This document shows, piece after piece, positions 9,362 through 17,407 of a stretch of DNA of 64,000 bases. The position numbers and the translations under genes are program-made. The stretch spans positions 1,612,001 through 1,676,000 of the forward strand of contig CBDCAB010000006.1 in NCBI GenBank assembly GCA_965213735.1, in the 5' to 3' direction. Source of the DNA: CALDTK01 sp965213735. GTDB taxonomy: Bacteria > Bacteroidota > Bacteroidia > Chitinophagales > Saprospiraceae. The notes under the pieces were generated by a model that was not told the origin of the DNA, made no database searches, and saw only the letters and a program-made list of their open reading frames with translations. Each line of letters starts with the position of its first letter. Positions within the stretch are counted from its first letter, which is position 1.

Positions 9362-9369
9362 CGAAGATA
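9362..9369 (-). promoter_or_regulatory. Candidate -7 promoter element of the nqr operon
   Basis: TATCTTCG on the minus strand fits TAnnTTTG with one change. A TTCG lies about 21 bases upstream at a plausible -33 position. It predicts a leader of roughly 25-30 nt before the nqrA ATG at 9331. Confidence 0.4.
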
Positions 9370-9414
9370 CACGGAGGCTAGCATCCACACCGAACAGCCG
9401 TTGTCCACGTCGGA

Positions 9415-10038
9415 TTATTTAGATGTATTCCATGCTTGCGCCCCAACGAGCTTGCGCCACGCAAAGTAGCCTACTACTGCAAGTATGGAGTATACTACGA
9501 AGAGTATCGCGAACAATACGCTCCCGCGCTCGAGGTAGAGCCATACGTAGATGACGTCCATGGCCAGCAGGTAAAGCCAATTTTCCAGCTTGCGCTGTAT
9601 GAGGAGGATGGTGCCGACGATGCTAAATACAGTCGTGAGTGCATCCGCTACTGGCAGTGCTGCTGAAGTATATGCTTTCGCCAAAACCACCCCTACCACT
9701 GTCACCACCATACCGCCACTTATCCAGCGGATATGCTCTCCCACCGGCATAGACACTATCGGTTGTGAAACCGCACCTGTTGCAGGCGGCCGCAGCCAAC
9801 GAAGCAAACCGACAATGGCCATCAAGGCATAGAAACCATTGAGTAAAGCGTCAAACAGCAGGTCATACCTTACCCATACCTGCCAGGCCCAGAGGCAGCT
9901 GCTCACGAAGGCAAACGGCCAACACCACACCGAATCACGCGCAGCAAGGACCACATAAACCAGTGCCAAGCCTACTGCCCACCATTCCACCGCTGGGATT
10001 GCCTGCTGCACCCACCACGATGTGAAAGTCTCCAGCAC
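9415..10038 (-). CDS. pnuC: PnuC-family nicotinamide riboside transporter
   Basis: Facilitated importer of nicotinamide riboside (or, in other family members, thiamine) across the inner membrane. 207 residues with about seven hydrophobic helices; conserved blocks include WAVGLALVYVVLAARDSVWCWPFAFVSS near the N-terminus and RKLENWLYLLAMDVIYVWLY near residue 150, diagnostic for PnuC. Substrate cannot be read from sequence; no thiamine riboswitch was recognised upstream. It contains one exact 14-base word read as VLAKA. Located four bases downstream of the PorE-like gene and so possibly cotranscribed with it. Confidence 0.92.
   Translation of the reverse strand: MLETFTSWWVQQAIPAVEWWAVGLALVYVVLAARDSVWCWPFAFVSSCLWAWQVWVRYDLLFDALLNGFYALMAIVGLLRWLRPPATGAVSQPIVSMPVGEHIRWISGGMVVTVVGVVLAKAYTSAALPVADALTTVFSIVGTILLIQRKLENWLYLLAMDVIYVWLYLERGSVLFAILFVVYSILAVVGYFAWRKLVGAQAWNTSK
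9674..9687 (+). repeat. 14-base repeated word, exact copy
   Basis: GCTTTCGCCAAAAC inside pnuC, antisense to the gene (read as VLAKA). Confidence 0.8.
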
Positions 10039-10041
10039 AGT

Positions 10042-12585
10042 TTACTCTTCCAACTCGAAGGTATACTGAACCCGCTCGATGATGCCATTGCCCGCTGGCG
10101 TCTCTTGATCGAGGACGATATCAATTACAATCAGTTCACCAGCATCTTTGTCGCTAGAATCGAAAATGGCATTGATAAAACCTGACTCACCAGGCGCAAT
10201 CTGCCCTTTCGTCCAGTCGAGCGTAGTACATGTACAGGCACTAGCGATGCCAATGCTTGCCGGAGCATCGCCCGTATTGGTAAAGGTGTAGCGGTGTTCA
10301 CGCTTGTCGCCTTTTTTGACAGTACCAAACTCAATGCGACGCTCATCGAACGTCAGCACCGGCACGCCAGCTACTGACTTTTCGTAGTAGAGCGAGCTAA
10401 GATCGTCTGTCACCACTGAATTGTACAGCTTCGGCGTAGTAGCTCCTGTAGCTGGCAGAGTGTCTTGCGGTCGAGTCGCGTCATTGGCTGGCGCAGCTTG
10501 CGGTAGCGTTTCACGATCAGGAAGTGACCGCGTGCGCGTGAGCTTCTTGACTTGGATGGTCTGCGGACCTTCCAAAATCTTGAACTCCGTGCGGCGGTTG
10601 AAGCGATGCTCATCATCATCGCACTTCACACCGTTGACGCACTGGTTGAGAATCATCTCCTCACCATAGCCTTTCGCTTGGAGGCGACTGCGGTCGATGC
10701 CGCGCGACACTATCCAATCGACCGCACTCTGCGCGCGGCGTTGGCTGAGGGCTTGATTGTAGCTGTCCTTGCCCTGGGCATCGGTGTGACTGCCGAGTTC
10801 GATCACCATCTCCGGATACTCCTGCATCAGGTCGAGGATGTAGTTAAGGTCTGGCTCTGCGCTCGGCAAGATTTTATCGTCGTCGAAGTCGTAATAGATG
10901 TTTGCGAGCCGGATGGGCTGATTCAGCGTCAGCTCGATAGTTTCTTCTCCAGGTTCGCGATCTACCACCACTTCTTCAGCGGCTTCGAGCACGAGGGTTT
11001 TCGACATCTCAGCAGGCTCTGTGATACCGAGGGTATTGAGCTCAGCAACTGCATCGGTGTAGCCTTCGCGGCGGGCAATGAGGATGTAGTTCTGATCATC
11101 CACCAATTCAAAGTCGAAGCGATTGCCCTTGGGATTGAGTTTGCGCGAGATAACGGTGGTATCACCTTCAGTAAGTTCTGCCAAATCAACCGTCACACCA
11201 GGAAGCAGCTGTCCATCCATATCGAGTGTGGTAGCCAGAAGAGTAATGATGATCGGCTCTACGTTGAGCAGAAACACATCATCGCAGCAGGTCTTGGACT
11301 TCACCGAGCGCGTGGGAGGGCGGTTGCTGGTGAGTACCCCTTGCTTGCCCGTTTTGTCGAGTTGGAAATAGCGATCATCCAGGCTAGAATTGAAGCCTTT
11401 ACCCATGTTTACAGGGTCTGTCCACGCTTCACCCGACCACTCAGTGCGAAACACATCGAAGCCACCTAGAGTGGGCCGGCCATCGCTCGAGAAGTAGAGC
11501 GTGCCGTCATTGTAGAAGGGCGTCACATCGTCGTAGGGGGTATTGACGACATCACCCAAATTCACTGGCGCATCATAATTTCCATCAGCCCGCTTCGTAG
11601 CGTAGTAGAGGTCGTACCCGCCCTTTCCGCCTGGCATGTTGGCGCTGAAGTACATGACTTCGCGGCCAAACAACTCGCCGAATGCGGGGTGCTTCGCGAT
11701 GTAGTTGCCATTGACGCCTTTCACTTCTTCGACGTTGCCCCAGCGGTCGGAATCGCTGCGTGCGGCCATAAATATTTTGCCTTCTGTTTCGGCGGCACCT
11801 TGCAATTGGGTGCGGACGAACAGCATCGTTTCGCCATCACGGCTCACAGCCACGTTGGAGGTCTGGTAGCCTGCGCGGTTGATGGCTTTAGGCAACGCAA
11901 CTCCTCTGCCATAGGTGCCATCTTGACCTGCCTTGGATTCAAACACGCGAATGCTGGCTGCTTTTTCGCCTTCTTCCATCACGTAGCCGTTGGTGCCGAA
12001 GCCAGCGTAGTAGAGGTTGCCATCGGGTGCGAGGACGGGTGAGTACTCTTGATTGCTCGAGTTGACGCTTCTGCCGGCGTTTTCCACTTTTATGCGCGGT
12101 GGCTCCACCATCTCAATGGCCATTTGCGCACCGGCAATTTCGATATCAGCACGCTCGGCAAGTTCATGTCCAGGAGCCATCCGCTGAAACTCGCGGAGTG
12201 CATCGAGTGCTTCTCCATAGTTGCCCAGCATTTTCTGCGAGCGACCGAGGTAGTAAAGGCCTTCAACCATGTCACCATCAGCCGCACGCCGCATCGAGCG
12301 CTCGAAATAGCGAACGGCATTCTGGTAGTCGCGCAGCTCATAGTTCAACTCGGCGATGCGATAGGCCAGTTCAGGCGATTTCTCCTGATCGTAGGCTTTT
12401 TTATACCACTCCAGCGCGTTGTAGGGCCTGTCTAGGGCCAGCTGCTCATCGGCCACGCGAATCATGTCTTCGAGCCTTGAGGTGGTGATGGGTTGGGCTT
12501 CAGCTTGCGCCAAAACAGCACACATTAGGCTTAGCAGCAGAGCATGTCGAAGCAACGCTGTAGTCATACGGATAGGTAGCGTCAT
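10042..12585 (-). CDS. PorE-like OmpA-family protein with TPR, beta-propeller and DUF1573
   Basis: Probably an outer-membrane, peptidoglycan-anchored component associated with type IX secretion. Domains in order (from MTLPIRM): signal peptide to about residue 31, TPR repeats about 35-150, PD40-type beta-propeller about 180-430, a carboxypeptidase-regulatory-like beta domain about 440-530, OmpA C-terminal peptidoglycan-binding domain about 560-675 (IELGSHTDAQGKDSYNQALS), a Pro/Thr-rich linker, and a C-terminal DUF1573 domain from about 735. PorE has the first four; the DUF1573 tail is additional. MTTALL at 12567 is an alternative start. It follows the SprF-like gene with a 44-bp gap; that order is usual for PorP/SprF-OmpA pairs. 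Confidence 0.85.
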   Translation of the reverse strand: MTLPIRMTTALLRHALLLSLMCAVLAQAEAQPITTSRLEDMIRVADEQLALDRPYNALEWYKKAYDQEKSPELAYRIAELNYELRDYQNAVRYFERSMRRAADGDMVEGLYYLGRSQKMLGNYGEALDALREFQRMAPGHELAERADIEIAGAQMAIEMVEPPRIKVENAGRSVNSSNQEYSPVLAPDGNLYYAGFGTNGYVMEEGEKAASIRVFESKAGQDGTYGRGVALPKAINRAGYQTSNVAVSRDGETMLFVRTQLQGAAETEGKIFMAARSDSDRWGNVEEVKGVNGNYIAKHPAFGELFGREVMYFSANMPGGKGGYDLYYATKRADGNYDAPVNLGDVVNTPYDDVTPFYNDGTLYFSSDGRPTLGGFDVFRTEWSGEAWTDPVNMGKGFNSSLDDRYFQLDKTGKQGVLTSNRPPTRSVKSKTCCDDVFLLNVEPIIITLLATTLDMDGQLLPGVTVDLAELTEGDTTVISRKLNPKGNRFDFELVDDQNYILIARREGYTDAVAELNTLGITEPAEMSKTLVLEAAEEVVVDREPGEETIELTLNQPIRLANIYYDFDDDKILPSAEPDLNYILDLMQEYPEMVIELGSHTDAQGKDSYNQALSQRRAQSAVDWIVSRGIDRSRLQAKGYGEEMILNQCVNGVKCDDDEHRFNRRTEFKILEGPQTIQVKKLTRTRSLPDRETLPQAAPANDATRPQDTLPATGATTPKLYNSVVTDDLSSLYYEKSVAGVPVLTFDERRIEFGTVKKGDKREHRYTFTNTGDAPASIGIASACTCTTLDWTKGQIAPGESGFINAIFDSSDKDAGELIVIDIVLDQETPAGNGIIERVQYTFELEE

Positions 12586-12629
12586 GTGCATACAAACGTT
12601 GTGGGTGCCAAAGTATGGTGTGTAGGAGC

Positions 12630-13724
12630 CTAAATCTGTGGGCACAGGATTACTGGCTCCACCTTTGGCTCCTTGTAAATCTTGATGATGTATTGCGCTG
12701 CGATTTCGAAGGCGGAATTGAAGAGCTTGTCGTTGACAGGTACATCAGGATTTCCATCAAAACCTCGCACTACACCCTGTGGCCCGCCGGTATAGATATC
12801 AAAAGCAACTGCTATTCTAAGATCACCTTTTTCAAAGCCGACCATAGGATAAGCCTGACGTGGGGCTCGAAAACCTGCACCAATTTTGAAAATCTTATCT
12901 CCTTCTTCGCCGAGCGCAAAACCGACCATCGTCTGCAGTTGCGCTGAGGCTACGCCATCTGTCATATGAGCATAGAGGGCAGGCTCGATCAGGATACCAC
13001 TCGACAAAACTTGGCTGTACTGTGCCTGAGCGCCAAATGTGATCACGCGTCGGTAGTCATTCTCCACCAGCGTTGCTTTGGGAGCTAAGACGTGGTGTGC
13101 GGTGAGCCCCACCCGAAACTCCCGATCTTCATCCATGGTGCGCGCCAGGCTGGCACCAAGTCCGATATCGACTCCACTGCCTGTAAAACTTCCAGCTCTG
13201 TCGAGGCCTTGTAACATCCCTAGACCTCCTCCACCAATCGATACATCTTGTTCTTCTGAAAGAATGATCTGTTCGCTGTCGAGGCTGGCTTTGCGCTGTA
13301 GCACTCCACCGCGCAGGCCGATGCTAAAGACTGAGCGGGAGGCTTTGCGCTCGGCAAATATGCGGTGAAAGCCCACGCTAAGTTCGGCGTAGGTACTGCT
13401 AAGTGCCGCCACACCCTTGGTATCGGCGATAAGGGTTGCTCCAGCTCCGAGCCACGCTTTCTTTTTCTTGCCCACCGTCAGCAGGGGAGCATCCACATAA
13501 AATCCTGGAGTTTGAAAAGCTTCGGTGTTAAACCCACGCGACTGGTCGCGATAGAGGCCACCCAGCCTTACCGTCCCCTCGAAGGCACCCGTGAGGGCAG
13601 GGTTGGTCCAGGTGGGCATGAAGTCAGCCAAAGAATAGATCAGGTCTTGACCAGACGCTAAGACACAGCCACTCAGGGCGATGCTCAGGGTCAGCGAGCG
13701 GAGTATCGGTAAACGCATCGGCAT
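12630..13724 (-). CDS. PorP/SprF family type IX secretion membrane protein
   Basis: Outer-membrane beta-barrel of the PorP/SprF family, used in T9SS and in anchoring or secretion of particular surface proteins. 364 residues. A signal peptide (to about residue 25, ending ASGQ) is followed by DLIYSLADFMPTWTNPALTGAFEG, the family's conserved start with NPA(L/F), and alternating beta strands rich in Gly and aromatic residues to the C-terminus. MPM offers a second ATG six bases downstream. Paired with the PorE-like gene. Several paralogues are usual in this group, so its partner substrate is unknown. Confidence 0.9.
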   Translation of the reverse strand: MPMRLPILRSLTLSIALSGCVLASGQDLIYSLADFMPTWTNPALTGAFEGTVRLGGLYRDQSRGFNTEAFQTPGFYVDAPLLTVGKKKKAWLGAGATLIADTKGVAALSSTYAELSVGFHRIFAERKASRSVFSIGLRGGVLQRKASLDSEQIILSEEQDVSIGGGGLGMLQGLDRAGSFTGSGVDIGLGASLARTMDEDREFRVGLTAHHVLAPKATLVENDYRRVITFGAQAQYSQVLSSGILIEPALYAHMTDGVASAQLQTMVGFALGEEGDKIFKIGAGFRAPRQAYPMVGFEKGDLRIAVAFDIYTGGPQGVVRGFDGNPDVPVNDKLFNSAFEIAAQYIIKIYKEPKVEPVILCPQI

Positions 13725-13795
13725 TAGGTATCCGACAAGGTTACGAATATCCTCACGCTCCTAGTTGCTTGCGCGCGACACAGTTGCAGCTTTCT

Positions 13796-14788
13796 CTACA
13801 CCGTCTCCACCTGCCGTGTCACTTCAGCCGCTTGCTCGATGATGTGGTGGGGCGATTGGTCGTGCATGCACTTGAAGTGGCCGAGCGGGCAAGAAGCGTA
13901 GCCGATGCGACTGCAGGGATGGCAGCTGAGGCCTTGTACTTCGGCGTAGGCTACTCGCTCCTGCATGGCTTGCGGCAGCCAGGGATACATGCCGTATGAG
14001 GGTGCGGTGTTTCCCCAAACAGCTACAATTGGTTTGCGTAGCGCGGCTGCCACGTGCATGAGTCCGGTATCAGGCGTGATGACTGTTTCAGCTTTCGCCA
14101 AAACCGCAATTGACACCCGCAGCGGAAGTTTATCGACGAGATTTATTGTTTTACCCTCAGGTGTGAGTTGCTCCACTTCTGCTGCCAGATGTGCCACGTC
14201 TGCACCGCCTAAAAGTGCTACTGGGTGTGGTGATTCAGCCACGATTTCGGCTGCGCGTTGAGGTGGAATGCGTTTAGTGTGGTGCGTTGCGGCAAGCACC
14301 AGCGCCAGGTAGGGTTGGTGCAATCCTGGGAGTGATGTTGCAGCATCGAGTTCTGCTGCTGTGGGAAAATAATCTAAACCACGTCCATCATACTGAACTC
14401 CCAGCGGCGCTAAAGCTCGGAAATAGCGGTGCACGATATGTTCTGTACCCAAACGGTTGATGCCGTAGCTGAGGAGTTTTTTGTCGAGGTTGCGCTTGAA
14501 GTAGCCGAGTGAAGGTCGCCCCAGCTGCAGGCGCAACTTGTGCGAACGCAAATTGCAGTGGAGGTCTACCACTAGATCATACTCTTCCCTTTTTAGAAGA
14601 GCCACCAACCCTGGCTGATCGTAGTCGATGTGCCGAGCTACGTGGGGGTTGTGCAGCAGCATTTGTGCAGGCAGTGCCATAGCCAACACGTGCACCTCCG
14701 CGCCCAGCTGCTCTGCAAGTGCGCGATACACTGGCGTAGTCACTACTAAATCCCCGATGGCTTTGAGGCGGATGCAAAGAATCTTCAT
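13796..14788 (-). CDS. Glycosyltransferase family 9 (heptosyltransferase-like)
   Basis: ADP-heptose:LPS heptosyltransferase superfamily enzyme, expected to add a sugar to the lipopolysaccharide core on the cytoplasmic face of the inner membrane. 330 residues. Starts MKILCIRLKAIGDLVVTTPVYRAL, the canonical GT9 N-terminus, and has the C-terminal donor-binding segment ETVITPDTGLMHVAAALRKPIVAVWG near residues 240-265 and a late GLSCHPCSRIGYASCPLGHFKCM Cys-rich motif found in many GT9 proteins. The exact donor is not readable. One exact 14-base word lies in it (VLAKA). Confidence 0.93.
   Translation of the reverse strand: MKILCIRLKAIGDLVVTTPVYRALAEQLGAEVHVLAMALPAQMLLHNPHVARHIDYDQPGLVALLKREEYDLVVDLHCNLRSHKLRLQLGRPSLGYFKRNLDKKLLSYGINRLGTEHIVHRYFRALAPLGVQYDGRGLDYFPTAAELDAATSLPGLHQPYLALVLAATHHTKRIPPQRAAEIVAESPHPVALLGGADVAHLAAEVEQLTPEGKTINLVDKLPLRVSIAVLAKAETVITPDTGLMHVAAALRKPIVAVWGNTAPSYGMYPWLPQAMQERVAYAEVQGLSCHPCSRIGYASCPLGHFKCMHDQSPHHIIEQAAEVTRQVETV
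14091..14104 (+). repeat. 14-base repeated word, exact copy
   Basis: GCTTTCGCCAAAAC inside the GT9 gene, antisense (read as VLAKA). Confidence 0.8.
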
Positions 14789-14975
14789 AAGGGCTGCTGC
14801 TGATTTATCGGGAAGACAACATACACTTATCTCGGCGGCAGACCACCTGACCCATCGCTGCTATTGACATGAATTAGCATCTGCGAAAGTCTAGCTTTTA
14901 TACTTCTACAGAATTTCCGGGGGAAGCAACGGATCTTACCTTTACACGCTGCTATGCAGCTCTCTTGCCTACTCA

Positions 14976-15527
14976 TCACCGCCCTCGCCTCGACGCGCGG
15001 TAGCGTTTAGGGCCGTAATAGAGCCAAGTGCCTGTGGCGATTAGAAAGACCAATCCAATTGAAAGTACATTCATACTCACGAGCTTGAAAGTATCGGAGA
15101 CGATGGATCCATCATGGATGCGCTCAATCCAGTCAGCATTGCGCTTGCCGATGTGTAAAATCTCAGCGGAGATTCCATCTACCTGCACTTCGTAATCCTC
15201 GTGCTCAAAGCGCACTTTCACCGAATTCTTGCTCGGGCGCACGTCCATGCGATCAATGGTGGCATCGACATCTGCACCTACGTGAGCGACAAAAGCCAGA
15301 GTAGCGGCCGAAGCGAGCTCATCGACTGGCCGCCAATCTGCAAGTTGACCCGCTGAGCCTTTGTGGGTAGCTGGCTGCAACCATGTCGACTGCTTTTTCC
15401 AGCCCAGCAGCAGGCCCGTAACTGCACTCACCAGAAGCAACACCGCCAGGCCCAAACCGAGCACCTTATGCCAACTCCGCGCCTTGCGAAGCGAATTGAC
15501 AAGCGTAGGCTTTTTGGCTGAAGACAC
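14976..15527 (-). CDS. PepSY-domain membrane protein
   Basis: Small PepSY-associated transmembrane protein of unknown function; related proteins take part in iron uptake or reductive processes at the inner membrane. 183 residues. Helix 1 (about residues 18-40, VLGLGLAVLLLVSAVTGLLLG), a periplasmic PepSY segment (AEILHIGKRNADWIERIHDGSIVSD near 125-150), and helix 2 near the C-terminus (VLSIGLVFLIATGTWLYYGP). The start is GTG at 15527, four bases after a TACCTTCG -7 like element (15532-15539). The upstream aspartoacylase-like gene ends 25 bp away on the same strand. Confidence 0.85.
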   Translation of the reverse strand: MSSAKKPTLVNSLRKARSWHKVLGLGLAVLLLVSAVTGLLLGWKKQSTWLQPATHKGSAGQLADWRPVDELASAATLAFVAHVGADVDATIDRMDVRPSKNSVKVRFEHEDYEVQVDGISAEILHIGKRNADWIERIHDGSIVSDTFKLVSMNVLSIGLVFLIATGTWLYYGPKRYRASRRGR

Positions 15528-15531
15528 GTGC

Positions 15532-15539
15532 CGAAGGTA
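15532..15539 (-). promoter_or_regulatory. Candidate -7 element of the PepSY gene
   Basis: TACCTTCG on the minus strand, four bases before the GTG start, the same spacing as at metG and lysA. Confidence 0.35.
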
Positions 15540-15552
15540 TTAAGCTGTGGCA

Positions 15553-16494
15553 CTACCAAGCCAGGTGAAACAATGCATCGCCTTGACTGATGACGGGGCT
15601 GTTGTCGTGCCCAATGATGAAGGCATCGCGGGGTGCGCGAATGATGTGCTCTTCCTGTCCATAAGGGTCGCGCAGGTAGCCAATGACTTCTCTTTTTTTG
15701 ACTTCCTGGCCGCTGTGTTTCACGTGTTCGAAGAGGCCGCTCAATTTGGCTCGGTGCCAGCGGTGGTGGCCGAAGGTGGCGATCGGTCGCGGATTGTCGG
15801 ATTTGTAGGCTTTGGCGTCTATCATGGCATGACTCACCAGCACCCGTTCGATGCCATCGGTGGCTTCGCGGATGCAGTTGCGGTTGATACGCAAGTTTTC
15901 ACCGCCTTCGTAGATGATGAGGGGCACGCCGAGTCGCTGAGCAGTTTTGCGTAAGCTTTTGGCGATGGGTGGGCTGGTGAGTTGTACAGGTGCTCCGAAG
16001 ACTTTCGCCAAAACCCCAGCTGCCGCATCACTAGGTGCATGACGCGTCTGCGGCCAGTTGTAGTGGCTTCTACCGCCGGTGTGAAAATCTAATCCGAAGT
16101 CGATAATTGGCAAAACATGGCGCGTAAGCAGGTGCGCTACCCTACTCGCTAGTGATCCGGTGGCAGAACCTGGAAAGGAGCGATTCACGTCTTTGCCATC
16201 AGGCACGTAGCGGGCGTAGTTGAGAAAGCCAAACACGTTGAGCAGAGGGATAGCGATGATGGTACCCCGCAGCAGCCGCTTGTGGAGGTCGCCAGCTACA
16301 GCCCGCCTAACTACTTCTACACCGTTGATCTCATCGCCATGAACGCCGCCGAGAAGCAGTCCCACCGGACCAGGCTCGCTTGCTCTAAGAATGTGTGCCC
16401 TGATGCGAATTGGCGTGCCTGAGGGTAATTGTCCGGCGTGCAATTCGAGGAGTTTGCGTTTGCCTGGCGCTACGTTATCGAGAAGGGTGCTCAT
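15553..16494 (-). CDS. Succinylglutamate desuccinylase/aspartoacylase family protein
   Basis: Zinc-dependent M14-like amidohydrolase, 313 residues. GGVHGDEINGVEVVRR near residue 50 carries the HxxE metal-binding pair, DFGLDFHTGG near 145 holds the third zinc ligand His, and YEGGENLRINRNCIREATDG near 215 the family's Glu region. The MSTLLDN start at 16494 overlaps the stop of the upstream rimK-like gene by four bases (ATGA), so the two are translationally coupled. RimK/aspartoacylase pairs are common in bacteria; the natural substrate of this subfamily is not established. An upstream in-frame ATG at 16686 would add an implausible Arg-rich leader. Confidence 0.9.
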   Translation of the reverse strand: MSTLLDNVAPGKRKLLELHAGQLPSGTPIRIRAHILRASEPGPVGLLLGGVHGDEINGVEVVRRAVAGDLHKRLLRGTIIAIPLLNVFGFLNYARYVPDGKDVNRSFPGSATGSLASRVAHLLTRHVLPIIDFGLDFHTGGRSHYNWPQTRHAPSDAAAGVLAKVFGAPVQLTSPPIAKSLRKTAQRLGVPLIIYEGGENLRINRNCIREATDGIERVLVSHAMIDAKAYKSDNPRPIATFGHHRWHRAKLSGLFEHVKHSGQEVKKREVIGYLRDPYGQEEHIIRAPRDAFIIGHDNSPVISQGDALFHLAW

Positions 16495-17378
16495 TGGCGA
16501 TTGGCTATTGCTAGAGTGGTGGTGTGCGCGATGATGTGCCCGGCTACATCCATTTGTGTTGCGGCTTCTATGCCTTCGAGCCCGGGTGAGGCGTTGACTT
16601 CCATGATGAGCGGTCCTCGGTTCGAGCGGAGAAAGTCGACTCCTGCAACATCGAGACCTACTGCCTCGGCTGCTCGGATAGCGCACTGGGATTCGTTTTG
16701 CGAAAGCGTGATGGCCTGAGCTATGCCGCCCCGATGCAAGTTGCTGCGAAACTCACCGGCTGCAGGAGTGCGCGTCATGGCTGCCACTACCTCTCCGGCA
16801 CAGACAATGGCGCGGACATCTGCGCCTCCACTCTCAGCGATATATTCTTGCAAAAGCACGCCTTTGTGTAGCGAGGCTAGCGCATCGAGCGTGCTGAGTG
16901 CCGAGCGTGCATCGGGGGCTAGGATGACTCCCGCTCCGTGTGTGCTTTCGAGCAATTTAATTATGATGGGAAAGCCGCCGAGCTGCTCGACGATGTCGCT
17001 GAATTGTGCTCTATCAGAGAGCATGGCTGAGCGTGGTACTGCCAGTCCCGCCTGTTTGAGGGCGCCGAGGGCACGCCACTTGTTTCGCGCGAGTAGAAGA
17101 GCTGCTGATATTGGTGCACAATATGCGCCCGCCTCAGTAAACTGACTTAGCAGCGCGGCTCCCAAAGGCGTGTAAATCGGACTGATGCGCCCAATGACCA
17201 TGTCAGCCCGTGCTAGCTGTTCCTCCTGGTAGTAAAACGTGGTGTCGGCGCTGCCAATAATGGTGTTGATGCGGGAATAGTCGAGGATTTCACATTGGTG
17301 ACCGTGTTGGCGCGCTGCCTTGAACAGGCGCTGGGTGGAATAGAGGTGATTGCTTCGGGAAAGGATAAACAGCTGCAT
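16491..17378 (-). CDS. rimK: RimK-like ATP-grasp ligase
   Basis: ATP-grasp enzyme of the RimK family, which adds glutamate residues to the C-terminus of ribosomal protein S6 in Escherichia coli; related members modify other substrates. 295 residues. GGFPIIIKLLESTHGAGVILA near 135-155 is the nucleotide-binding strand-loop, LLQEYIAESGGADVRAIVCAG near 180-200, and the metal-binding end GPLIMEVNASPGLEGIE near 265-280 are all intact. Forms a two-gene unit with the aspartoacylase-like gene. Divergent from the MFS gene, with only about 30 bp between the start codons. Confidence 0.93.
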   Translation of the reverse strand: MQLFILSRSNHLYSTQRLFKAARQHGHQCEILDYSRINTIIGSADTTFYYQEEQLARADMVIGRISPIYTPLGAALLSQFTEAGAYCAPISAALLLARNKWRALGALKQAGLAVPRSAMLSDRAQFSDIVEQLGGFPIIIKLLESTHGAGVILAPDARSALSTLDALASLHKGVLLQEYIAESGGADVRAIVCAGEVVAAMTRTPAAGEFRSNLHRGGIAQAITLSQNESQCAIRAAEAVGLDVAGVDFLRSNRGPLIMEVNASPGLEGIEAATQMDVAGHIIAHTTTLAIANRQ

Positions 17379-17407
17379 CGGCGGGCGTCAAAGTACATTG
17401 TCGCCAC

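Noticed and set aside
10552..11469. 305-codon plus-strand open frame opposite the PorE-like gene
   Set aside because: Antisense shadow of a well supported gene; composition and lack of domains show no coding sense.
13796..13999. Short overlapping frames near the 3' end of the GT9 gene
   Set aside because: Shadow frames of the Cys-rich GT9 end.
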